Shown here: in pieces, positions 11,091-19,499 of the stretch
How the letters are laid out: the number at the start of each line of letters is the position of its first letter
Position numbering within the stretch: position 1 is the first letter of the stretch
From: Circinella umbellata
Lineage: Eukaryota > Mucoromycota > Mucoromycetes > Mucorales > Lichtheimiaceae
Direction: 5' to 3'
DNA: 21,249 nucleotides
Assembly: GCA_025093555.1 (NCBI GenBank)
Contig: JAIWNF010000157.1
Location: forward strand, 1 to 21,249
Program-made: the position numbers and the translations under genes
The notes under the pieces: generated by a model
Database searches by the model: none
Told to the model about the DNA's origin: nothing
What the model saw: only the letters and a program-made list of their open reading frames with translations

Positions 11091-11252
11091 CTGCACATCA
11101 AAAAAATGTGTTGTGGATCTCGGTGGATTGCAGGTAAATCCCCGTTCAGTGGATTGACGGTAGATATGACCATTTACCTGCACGGCACGATACGGAGATT
11201 TACGTAGATTTACGGAGAAGTACGTTAGAGTACGGAAGAAAACCGAGAACCA
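11091..11252. repeat. Dispersed repeat family, short member (right copy)
   Basis: Mirror of 1113-1272, with the GCACATC plus A-run end at 11091 onward and the ACCGAGAACC end at 11252. No difference from the left copy was noticed inside it. Confidence 0.6.
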
Positions 11253-11390
11253 CCAGAGTTAAAATAACAGCCATAATCATTACAGAGACTCCAATTTCCC
11301 ATTCAACTATTTTTTTAGAATTCAAAATCATCGAATACATAAGCGATAGATAGATAAATGATGACATACAGTACTTTATTTATAGAAATA

Positions 11391-11681
11391 CACGATATTT
11401 TAAACTTAATGATGGTTAAGATGTAAACTCGAATAATGATACGATATAGAATTGAATATAAAATGAATGATACTACAATATAAAATTGAATAATAATAAT
11501 AAGACGATATAAAAAAATTGAATAATATGATATATAAGCTTGAGAAATAATAATAGCAAGATGATGTAAACTTGATGAATAAATGGATATAAACTTGAGG
11601 AATAATAATAACACGATGTAGACTTGAGTAATTATAATTCGATATAAACTTAATGGATAATAATCTGATGTAAACAACTTA
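11391..11681. repeat. Decayed AT-rich satellite (right copy)
   Basis: Mirror of 682-972. One A-run is a base shorter than its partner T-run, and there is one substitution opposite left position 925. The 120-residue open frame across it is Ile/Tyr/Ser low complexity. Confidence 0.75.
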
Positions 11682-11812
11682 AATATGATAATATATAAAA
11701 AATGGTTTAGCTTGTGATCTGTAATTTTTGTTATAGGGAAAAAATGGGAGTTAGAGTTCTGATTTCGATCGTTTACTCCTCAATGACATTTATGACAAAT
11801 GATTTGTTACCT

Positions 11813-12849
11813 TTAATGACCTCTTAAACTATCATCATCATTGTCGCGTTCTACTTGTAATATACTATGAAAGTTATCAGTATCTATGAATACATCTATG
11901 TAAAATAAAAATGAAATGTATATATTTATATATACCTTGTAACTTGTTCTTCAATACGCTGTAAGTTATCTGCTTCTGCTGTTGTTGCTACTGCTACTGT
12001 TGCTGATGTTGTTGTTGTTGTTACTCCTCCTGATGCTCTTGCTCTTGCTACTTCTTCTACTTCTAATTGTTCAAATGCTTCCTTGAAATGACTATCACGG
12101 TTATTCCAACCTTCCGCCAACATATGTTCAGCCGCCCAATGTTCTTCACAAAGCTTTAAATCGATGGGCATACGGTTCCAGACTGCTTCTGTAAACGCCT
12201 CGATGGCAACTTTTCTATCCGTTTCATGGATGCTTGTCCATGTCATATTTGTTGTTATATCGAAGAAAGGGTCTTGGGTTTGTTTACGGATTAAGGTATC
12301 ACGGGCCAAGTTATCTAACGCTACTCTTCGCTCCACTTTCATGGTGTTGTATATAGCATCTGCTTTATCATTATCAATGCTTTGGTAATTTCCTCGTTTG
12401 ATTACAAGATCGATTATATGTTCTTTTGTCGATCTGATTCGGACAGAGGTACGCTTTCCCTTTGAAACTTTATGTTTCCTTGGCGCAGGAATCACATTGA
12501 GAATAAAATCTTGTCTATCAGTACTTGTACTGGCGTACGAAGACACCATAGAACCTTGTCTTGTGAGGGTTGCTGGATATACTAGGCCTGACATCATGGA
12601 TGAGTTTGATCTTGTTTCAGTGGATGATCCTACAGCAATCAAATTTGTTTCATCTTTTAAGTCCCTAATAGCATTTAATACAACGTCAATATTGTTCTTC
12701 ATTTTTCATTATTCTTCTTGATCAAATTACTCAATTCCCTTTGTGTTTCGAACAATTGAGTTTGATTGGCAGCAAGTCGATTATTTGTCGTTTTAATTCT
12801 TGTAGATCTTGGTAGCCGTGTTTTGGTTGTAGAAGATCTTGTGGCATGA
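11813..12849 (-). CDS. Gene A: unrecognised coiled-coil protein (right copy, nearly complete)
   Basis: The long open part begins at ATG 12702 and runs to 11936. An intron (11935-11865, branch TACTGATAAC) leads to the last exon 11864-11813. Upstream of 12702 another frame is open from an acceptor at 12850-12851. It encodes a Ser/Thr/Arg-rich segment followed by Leu-Ala-Ala-Asn-Gln-Thr-Gln-Leu-Phe-Glu-Thr-Gln-Arg-Glu-Leu. That joins the long frame as a continuous heptad coiled coil if one base is added to the five-T run at 12702-12706. I therefore infer that 12702 is an internal Met and that at least one further 5' exon lies upstream, across or beyond the minisatellite. The rest is a Ser-rich segment, a basic patch (Lys-His-Lys-Val-Ser-Lys-Gly-Lys-Arg) and a helical Trp-containing region with an Ala/Thr linker. 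The basic patch could be a nuclear signal; function unknown. Confidence 0.55.
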
Positions 12850-12880
12850 CTATAAATTAAATGAAATGAATACAAGTTGC

Positions 12881-13105
12881 GTTGCTAAGAATACAAAGGT
12901 TTTATCAAAGTAAAACGAAATGAACAATAAGTGTTGCTAAGAATACAAAGAATTTAAACAAAGTAATTGAAATGACAGAAAGTGTTGCTAAGAATACAAA
13001 GAATTTAAACAAGTAAAATGAAAATGAACAGAATGTTGTTAAGGAATACTGAAAAAAGTGTTGCTTAGGAAGAAACAAGTTTTTTAATGAAGTAAACAAA
13101 GACTG
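12881..13105. repeat. 51-base minisatellite
   Basis: Units start with GTTGCTAAGAATACAAAG or a variant at 12881, 12933, 12984, 13035, 13060 and 13105. The first three spacings are 52, 51 and 51 bases, then shortened units of 25 and 45. It lies directly upstream of the inferred gene A acceptor (12850-12851). Read on the minus strand each unit carries a TATTCTTAG acceptor-like end, so the array may sit in a gene A intron. Confidence 0.75.
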
Positions 13106-13189
13106 TTGTTTCTCTTGTATTTTATTTACATCAGGATTATATCTAATAATATAGTGTTAGTATTCTGTTTGCCCCTGTCTAATTGTCAT

Positions 13190-13548
13190 CTCGGTTTTCT
13201 TCTGTGTTTCATGGTTTCATCTGTGTTTCTCGGTTTTCTTCCGTATTTGATGGTTATTTCTGTACTCTCGTTTTTCTCAGTGTTTGATAGTTATTTCTGT
13301 AACTCTCGGTTTTCTTCTGTGTTTCTAGTTTCATCCGTGTTTCTCGGTTTCATCCGTGTTTCTCAGTTTTTGCCACCGAGAAAAACCACATATAACGGAG
13401 ATCTACAAACCACCGAGATTTACCAGGATCTACCTCAAATTTCGTGGTTTTTTATGGTTTTGGTCCGTATTCCTCCGTAGATCCTGGTGTGAACCGAGTT
13501 TTACGGAGAAATACTGTAATTTCACCACAATTTTTTTTTGATGTGCTG
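13190..13548. repeat. 38-base minisatellite with inverted tail (long member of dispersed family)
   Basis: Units beginning CTCGGTTTTCTT or a variant start at 13190, 13229, 13267, 13305 and 13343 (spacing 39, 38, 38, 38), with a half unit at 13362. Each unit is itself two 19-base halves ending in CTGTGTTT or CCGTGTTT. From 13374 the modules run inverted (CCACCGAGAAAAACC, AACGGAGATCT, CCACCGAGATTTACC), and the element ends with ACCACAA, a T-run and GATGTGCTG. Ends and module order match 1113-1272. Overlapping open frames are low-complexity by-products. Confidence 0.7.
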
Positions 13549-15507
13549 GTTGTCGCTTACTACTGTAAGATATTGAGTAATTTTGATTACATTTGATGAA
13601 AGAAAGGATACAAGTTTTTATGATAAAAGGGGATTGTTTAATCAAGAAAAGACATGATGGTAGTGTTAAATAGTACCATTTTTTGATAAAATGATGAGTA
13701 GAAAGACCTTCGAGATTGAAAGTTTGATCGTATCACTTGTTCAATAAACCTTATTTTGCTGTTCTTTAATGGATGCTTTTTTTTATAATGGTGAAAGCAT
13801 ACGTATAGTAATGTGCCCCTTGACTCGATGAAGCTAGCTTTTATGTCAGTATTACGTATATCACTTGAATCGTATTTATTGTTGTCATCTCTTGGAATAT
13901 GATGTGTGAGAATTCTTATCATAGTTCTGACAGCGACTACTGTAAAACTCCCAAATAGGTATAGATTTGCACATTAAACCCATGTGTAGGGAAAAGTAGC
14001 CCATTTTAACGTTTTCTTTTTATGTCACCTTTTACCATCTGTAGCAGTCAGAAGTGTACATTGATGGATGTTTCGATATTTTATATTTTCTCATCTGCAA
14101 ATATGACAAAGGTAGTTGTCTGGCTTATCTAAAAATGGAGGTGCCTAGCGTGAATGCCTAGCTTCAAAATATATACCCAGTAAAGCATTGAAGATCACAT
14201 TGACACAGTGCATTATAAGTCGCATATGTAATTATTCTTATGAAGACGAGTGAGCAACATAATCTGAAGAAATCGATTTGGTTTTTTTCGTCAGTACGTA
14301 GAAGAAAGCTATTCATAAAACTTGCGTACTAATATTACTACAGTAATATATACATTGCTATCAATCTGTCATTATTTACTATCACAGCACTATCTACCGA
14401 CAACCTTGTATATCGTGAGATATTATTAACACCAGGACCACTAGCAACAGGATCTGAACAAACTATAACTACAGCTTAGACTTTTCGTTTCTAATTCACT
14501 GCTATATTTTTTTTTTGTTTCTTTCTTTATTATACTCTCTTTTACAATTGTTTTTTTTTTGTTTTCTCTCCCCATTAATTATAAATATACGTACAATACA
14601 AGATTAAACAGTTCACCATTATTTAGTGCATAAATAATAGGTCAGACTATCATGGTTAAATTCAGTAATAAACTAAAATAAGTAAATGATAAAATAAAGG
14701 TTGGTCTTTCTTTTAAAGTAGGTTGTTTTTTTTCCACAAGCTCAGACACATCATTTTTTTTACAGGGAATGCGCAGCGAAACATTTTGCCGTTAAATGAT
14801 CCGGAGCGAAGCGGAGTGGAAGGAGGTTGATGTAATAAAAAAAACTTTACTACTCATAAATCTGGTAAATATTCAGGCAAATTTACCGGATATCTGTTTA
14901 TCGAATCATCTGTATTTAATTTTTAAGAATATGAAAAATAATTGAGAGAGTTACTACCGGTTTAGCGAAATACCAGTTTAACTAGTACCCGTTTAACAAG
15001 AAATTACTGTATAATAGTATATCTTTTCAGCAAAAAAAAAATCGTCAAAAGATACATAGTGTGGAAGAAGCACGGATTCAGAATGTGTCAGCATAAATGC
15101 CAATATGTGTGTGGGGTTAAAGACTTGAAGAACCAAGCCAGCTTGTTTTTAGAAGATAGACATAATTACTTTTATTTTCAAAGAAATGCAGAAGACATAC
15201 AACCAATCGGGGCTTTTCCAGGATGATCTTAGACTTTTGATTATTATAAATAATCTAATATGAGAGAAAGAGAGAGAGCATATGCTTTTTGAAATGACAT
15301 AAATGAAAAATCCGAATAAGGAAAACGTGGCTATTTTTTTACAGCCAAATGAGACCAATTGAATCGTGTAACACTAGTTATTGGTAAGAATATAAAAAAG
15401 CCATAAAACTTTCCCGGCTTTTATACTTGCTTTTCTATTTTCCCCCAGGTTTTTTATTTATATATTCTTCGACTTTTTATTTGATATAAAAAAAACGTTA
15501 TAAAAAT
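13549..15507. other. Gene-poor region upstream of the thioesterase gene
   Basis: No gene could be supported. Contents: AT-rich spacer; an open frame at 13638-13922 (minus) with no recognisable features; a short GC-rich blip at 14765-14835 containing GGAGCGAAGCGGAG; a possible transposon end at 14955-15012; a GA-rich microsatellite at 15262-15280; and presumed promoter sequence before 15508, including a CCAAT word at 15355-15359. Everything else is unremarkable homopolymer-rich DNA. Confidence 0.5.
14955..15012 (-). mobile_element. Possible terminal relic of a Tc1/mariner- or pogo-like transposon
   Basis: Read on the minus strand it starts TA-CAGTAATTTCTTG, followed by three spaced near-copies of GTTAAACGGGTA, GTTAAACTGGTA and GCTAAACCGGTA. 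A TA target next to a CAGT start and repeated TTAAACCGG-type words resemble terminal inverted repeats of pogo/Tc1-type elements. A related word, TTTACCGGATAT, lies at 14880-14892. I found no matching opposite end and no transposase frame, so this is at best a solo end. Confidence 0.25.
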
Positions 15508-17079
15508 ATGAGTAATAGCTCTGAATTGGAACCAAAAAAATTACAATATGCTTTTGATAAAGCAACTGATACAAATTATATCGGTACAACTAGTTATGGA
15601 GTGACTTTATATACTGGTGCTACTGATCAAGTATGTAACTTTCCACCCACCTCGTCAAATCATTTATAAACGTATCAGCTAACGTATAATTTTATCCTTG
15701 GAAAAACTTTAGGAATGGTCTATTGGCGAAGCTCCTCATGTAAGCTTTAATAATTTTTTTCTTAAATATATGACATATTTTTTTCCTTACTGACTAAATC
15801 ATCATACTTTATCATTATTTGATTCTCAGGGTGGTAAGCAGAAACTTACTTAATATAATACGTTACACAAACTCATTCTTAAAGAAGAACCAGAAATGGA
15901 TGAATGGATCAAAAAAGCATATTATTTGTCAAATTACAATTTCTTTCCTTCTAACTATGATAAATTTTAAATGTGCCATTATTTTTATTTTTTAATCATT
16001 AATTAGGTGCCATATTAGCTACTATTACTGATTCTGTTCTTCGACATTTCTCAGATAAACATCAAAAAGATCCTGTTGCCATGAATGGATTCTTTTTACA
16101 TAAAAGTGAGATAGGACCATGCGTCATTGCTATTGAAGATTTAAAAACAAGCAAAAAAGGTTATTGTCTTGTAAGGCATCTATGTTACAACATATCAAGG
16201 ATAAATCATTTATTTTAACCCATGTGGATCAATTTGATCCAGAACAATATAAGGAAAAGGTGCATGTCATTTTTACAATGGGTAATATGGACACAGAAGA
16301 AGGTGTCACTCACTTTCATGATGCTTACCAAGCACCTGATCGAAAAGCTATGGAGGAAAACGAAGTATTTTTTATGGGTGATTATGTAGAAGGTTTGATG
16401 GATAGAACAATTGTGCCACAAGAGGAAGGTAAACCTGGTATACCTGTCGTTAATCAATCCATCAAATTTAAAGATGGTCGTGTAACTGATTTCAAAGGTA
16501 CATTACAAATAATAAAAATAATAAAAGTAACATACTGTACATATGCATAATGTGGTCAATTATATACGTATTGACGACTTTTTTTTTTGGTTGCAATCAA
16601 TAGCGATTCCATATTGGTGTGATTTGTTTATTCCTCCACCTGTTATGCTTGGTTCTGAAATTATGGGCGGGTATGTATTAGTACATATAACAATGAGCTA
16701 TACATTAAAAATATTTATTATAACTGTGATATGTACAATTATATGAATATAGGCCATGCTGGTGTCCGACAATGCAACTAGAAGTTCAATTCAAACGACG
16801 GCCTAATACTGATGAAGTCCTTACTAGTATTACATCCCCACATATCATTAATTCTCGATTTGATGCAAGTGGTGGTGTATGGGACTTGAATGGGAAATTG
16901 CTAGCTATCACGAGGTAACGACAATACAAATCTCCTATTTTCATAACCTTAGAAATTTTGGTTACTATAGTAACAATAGAGAAAATAATACTTTTTTTAT
17001 TAGACATCAATGCCTTATCGTGCCATGGACTAGAAATACGAAACAAGATTCTATAAAGCCAACCCAAGGAAAATTATAG
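15508..17079 (+). CDS. Acyl-CoA thioesterase-like (double hot-dog) protein
   Basis: Seven exons: 15508-15630, 15713-15739, 15830-15833, 16007-16497, 16604-16670, 16753-16914 and 17004-17079. All have GT/AG introns; a clear CTAAC branch precedes exon 2 and TGACTAA precedes the microexon. The exons total 950 bases. One missing G at 16175-16176 (Val-Arg-Ala-Ser-Met-Leu-Gln) restores 951, giving 316 residues. N-terminal marks of the TesB-like thioesterase superfamily are Phe-Asp-Lys-Ala-Thr, Glu-Trp-Ser-Ile-Gly, Pro-His-Gly-Gly, a Phe-Leu-His strand and Ile-Gly-Pro-Cys-Val-Ile-Ala-Ile-Glu. C-terminal marks are Cys-Pro-Thr-Met-Gln-Leu-Glu-Val-Gln-Phe and Gly-Val-Trp-Asp-Leu-Asn-Gly-Lys-Leu-Leu-Ala. 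By homology it hydrolyses acyl-CoA, substrate unknown. No targeting signal was evident; the C-terminus (Gly-Lys-Leu) is not a canonical peroxisomal SKL, though loosely similar. The frame break at 16175 resembles those in the palindrome arms. Confidence 0.82.
15830..15833 (+). other. Predicted 4-base microexon (GGTG) of the thioesterase gene
   Basis: The upstream intron (15740-15829) has donor GTAAGC, branch TGACTAA (15790-15796) and acceptor TCTCAG. The downstream intron (15834-16006) has donor GTAAGC and acceptor ATTAG. Only inclusion of these four bases joins Pro-His to Gly-Gly-Ala-Ile-Leu-Ala, giving the family's PHGG motif and the right frame. Skipping them gives His-Val-Pro-Tyr-stop. Confidence 0.7.
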
Positions 17080-17399
17080 TTTAATCTGTGAAAAAAATAA
17101 ATGTATATTCTCTCCCTTCTTTTTCTTAAGATCATTATCCTCAACAAGCGTTGTATTTTAAAAAAATAGAATAAAAAGTTTGAAAGCCATATTTTAAAAA
17201 TGTGCTTTTATACGTATATGTTAAAGAATAAAGTTAGTATATATACTCGTTTAACTACCATCTCTATATTTATTCGTCGAACACACACACGCAAAGAGAG
17301 AGAGAAAGAGAGAGGACAACAATGCATATTATATTTATACTGTCAGATCAGATTATATATTCATTTGTGTGTAACGATAAAGAAAATATAAATTATTAT

Positions 17400-17516
17400 T
17401 CATTTATTTTTGACTAGCGTTATACTTTTACTTAACTTGATAACATTCTTTAATTCATCCTCTGATATTTTAGTGGGACTTTTTCTTGCATAACCAATCA
17501 CATCAAAATCATCCAT
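17400..17516 (-). CDS. Small frame resembling a recombinase N-terminus; probable relic
   Basis: This is a 38-residue frame from ATG 17516 to TGA 17400. It begins Met-Asp-Asp-Phe-Asp-Val-Ile-Gly-Tyr-Ala-Arg-Lys-Ser, followed by Lys/Glu-rich helix-like sequence. The Ile-Gly-Tyr-Ala-Arg-Lys-Ser string resembles the first strand of serine-recombinase catalytic domains (the GYxRxS region with the nucleophilic Ser), but nothing after it continues such a domain. Upstream on the same strand (17540-17700) short frames interrupted by stops look like decayed coding sequence, for example Leu-Leu-Ala-Glu-Gly-Ser-Cys. It is most likely a fragment of a repetitive, transposon-related gene, not a working protein. 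Confidence 0.3.
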   Translation of the reverse strand: MDDFDVIGYARKSPTKISEDELKNVIKLSKSITLVKNK

Positions 17517-17720
17517 CTTGAGACTTTTTATCTATTCTTCATAACGATACTAATAATTGTTGATGTCAGTGCACAGCTTCCTTCAGCCAATAAATCATCT
17601 TGGCACAAATTACTTCTATCATGGGGTTTCATCACATAAAGAATCTTTCACTCAACTCGTCCTTCTTTGCTTCTCTTCTTGATATGTCCGCCTTCAAATA
17701 TCGCGCCTTAATTTTTTTTT

Positions 17721-18187
17721 GGGAATTGCTACGGACACCCCATATTTGGCCTTACGGACATCCCACAAATAAAAAGTTGTTGAACAACTTCTTAGACTAT
17801 GTGAACGATAGTAGTAGCGTTATTAGCACCAATATTACCGCTCCTTAATTGACCACTCATACGTATATCATCAAAAGTACACGTTATTCGTTGTTGTTTG
17901 TCTTGTCTCCATGTGGACTACAGCTCTCACTTGTGTACATAACGATACAGTAAGAGAAGATTAGAAATATTTGAACGATATTTATAAAAAGTTGAACTGC
18001 TAATATAAGTTTCATGAATATTTTTAAGTTATATAAAGATAATAACTGTGTATATAGTGTATAAATGGCTGGATACAACGTAATAGTATCATATTGTTAT
18101 GTATCTCTGAAAAAATATAAAAGTGAGGTGTCCGTAAGGATTGAAATTACCTAATATCGTATTTTTTGGGGCGTCGGTAGCAAATCC
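17721..18187. mobile_element. MITE-like fold-back element, about 467 bases
   Basis: Both ends carry the same two motifs in inverted orientation. The outer motif TTGCTACGGACACCCCA (17727-17743) corresponds to the reverse complement of 18165-18181, with two mismatches. The inner motif CCTTACGGACATCCCAC (17750-17766) corresponds to the reverse complement of 18123-18139, with two mismatches. Both ends abut T-runs of 9-10 bases (17712-17720 and from 18188), which may hide or be the target duplication. There is no ORF of note inside, so a non-autonomous transposon is the simplest reading. Confidence 0.5.
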
Positions 18188-19261
18188 TTTTTTTTTTGCG
18201 AAGCTTGCAAAAGTTCCAGGCTATCATTTTTGTATAAAGTGGTATATTGGCACGTTATCTGGAATATTTGGTACGAAGACAGCTCGCTACGTTCGTAAAT
18301 CTTTTCATTACAAGGGTTTACCGACAGGAAGACGTTGTCAACAAACTCCTTTAGCTGAGGTTCGCAATCTAAAAGAGGTTACATTGTTAATAAGTATAAC
18401 AACGAGCAAATAAAAAGCATAGGTGTCTGATACTAACGTATAACTTGATTGTTAACTTTTTTTTACATCTTTTTTTTAGTAATCCTGGAGGAGCAGAAGC
18501 TTTCTGTCGAGCGACGGTATTTCTTATAACGAAATGGAATGTATCTTGCTCGCCCAGCCGACACTAAAATGGTTCAGAAAGGGTATCGTTTATATAACAT
18601 AGTTCAAGTCCATGCATTGCATCAATTTTTCATTTAATAATTCGTTTCCTGGGGTAATCTCTGGTCCATAGAAGATACAGGCTGCTTGAGAATGAGTAAC
18701 TTATAAAGATTACACTAATCGTCTAACAATTATACTCGTCTCTGACTTTTTTATTAGGGTGGTCTACGAAATGGATTTGGTTCCACCAAACATTATATTT
18801 TCAAGCGCAAAATACCGTATATATATATTAAGCACCTCAACCCTTGCATTCAAATATATATGGCTCTTTTTCTTCTTTGTACTGTTCCTCTTCCTTCGAC
18901 CTTTTCCCCGTGTCAACAACAGGGTTTTTCTGTTCTCTATGCATTTTAGTAATCTGTCTCGAACAAATATGTCAGAACTAAAGCTGTGTTTACTGAGGAC
19001 GTTACATAAAACAAATAACGTTCATCGTATAGATATATACATATATATATATTAATAACAATGATAACAAACAACACGAGGACAGGAACATGAGGCAAAA
19101 AAGGTGGCCGTGCGTAAATTAAGATGAGTTAAAAAAGTGCTGTATAATTGGATTAAAATATAAGTATCGTTGGTCATATTTTAACCACAGGAATGAAACT
19201 TCAAATAGTGACTTTGTGCCTAAATTAGTAAAGCACTTGATTGATTCGCTCTGCCAACCAC

Positions 19262-19499
19262 ATACCCTTTTTTTTACTCCTCCCTTTTGTTGCGAAGAGA
19301 AAAAACTGGCGTGCTCTCTTTTTCTACTACTTTATTAACGCACACACTCCCTCACTCACTTTACTCTACCTTTATTTCTTTCTAACTTGTTGCCGCTTTA
19401 AAAAACAACACTCACTTTCTTCCTTTCTTTTTTTTTTAATTTTTTTCCCTTTTGGAAGAAAAAAGAGAAAGAAAGATATACACACAAAAACTTGTTATA
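19262..19499 (+). promoter_or_regulatory. Pyrimidine-rich promoter/leader of the LisH gene
   Basis: A strongly C/T-rich stretch (19262-19455) precedes the start codon at 19500, a common layout for fungal promoters and 5' leaders. Its end (19419-19449) is mirrored by a purine tract, GGAAGAAAAAAGAGAAAGAAAG (19455-19476), that could pair with it as a hairpin within the leader. No definite TATA box was seen. Confidence 0.4.

Larger units (their letters stand above)
10648..11812. other. Intergenic region between LRR gene and gene A (right arm)
   Basis: Mirror of 551-1716. It contains a dispersed-repeat copy (11091-11252) and the satellite (11391-11681). The first 300 bases upstream of the LRR start presumably hold its promoter. 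No convincing gene was seen; frames at 10916-11173 and 10989-11207 are opposite-strand readings of the repeat. Confidence 0.6.
6200..12362 (-). repeat. Right arm of giant inverted repeat
   Basis: Mirror copy of 1-6158. It begins in an A-run (6200-6209) within an intron of the sugar-porter gene and runs through the LRR gene, the satellite, the dispersed repeat and most of gene A. Beyond 12362 the sequence is unique here, because the partner of that sequence would lie left of the window. This arm has one frame break in the porter (6524-6527) and three in the LRR gene (9110-9111, 9610-9611, 9888-9889). Confidence 0.97.
17080..19499. other. Gene-poor region with element relics, upstream of the LisH gene
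   Basis: It holds the thioesterase 3' flank, an AC/AG microsatellite (17280-17314), a small minus-strand coding relic (17400-17516), a fold-back element (17721-18187), and AT-rich sequence. Open frames at 18141-18413 and 18759-19055 start with non-ATG codons and have no recognisable motifs, but short parts of them look coding-like and may be decayed exons. The pyrimidine-rich leader of the LisH gene follows. Nothing else could be supported. Confidence 0.5.

Noticed and set aside
12164..12721. Plus-strand frames of 74 and 107 residues
   Set aside because: Antisense to gene A, whose minus-strand frame is longer and duplicated in the left arm.
12881..13370. CRISPR-like array of direct repeats
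   Set aside because: Units are contiguous minisatellites without unique spacers, in a eukaryotic sequence.
13106..13541. 124- and 61-residue frames
   Set aside because: Translation of the 38-base minisatellite; repetitive Phe/Leu/Val/Ser product only.
13638..13922. 94-residue minus-strand frame
   Set aside because: No recognisable motif, no clear splice context, composition typical of AT-rich spacer.
18141..18413. 90-residue plus-strand frame
   Set aside because: Starts at TTG inside the fold-back element's end; the second half looks somewhat protein-like, but I could not connect it to any family or exon structure.
18759..19055. 98-residue plus-strand frame
   Set aside because: Starts at GTG, runs into Phe/Leu/Tyr low complexity and a TA repeat; only the first 35 codons look coding-like, too little to call.
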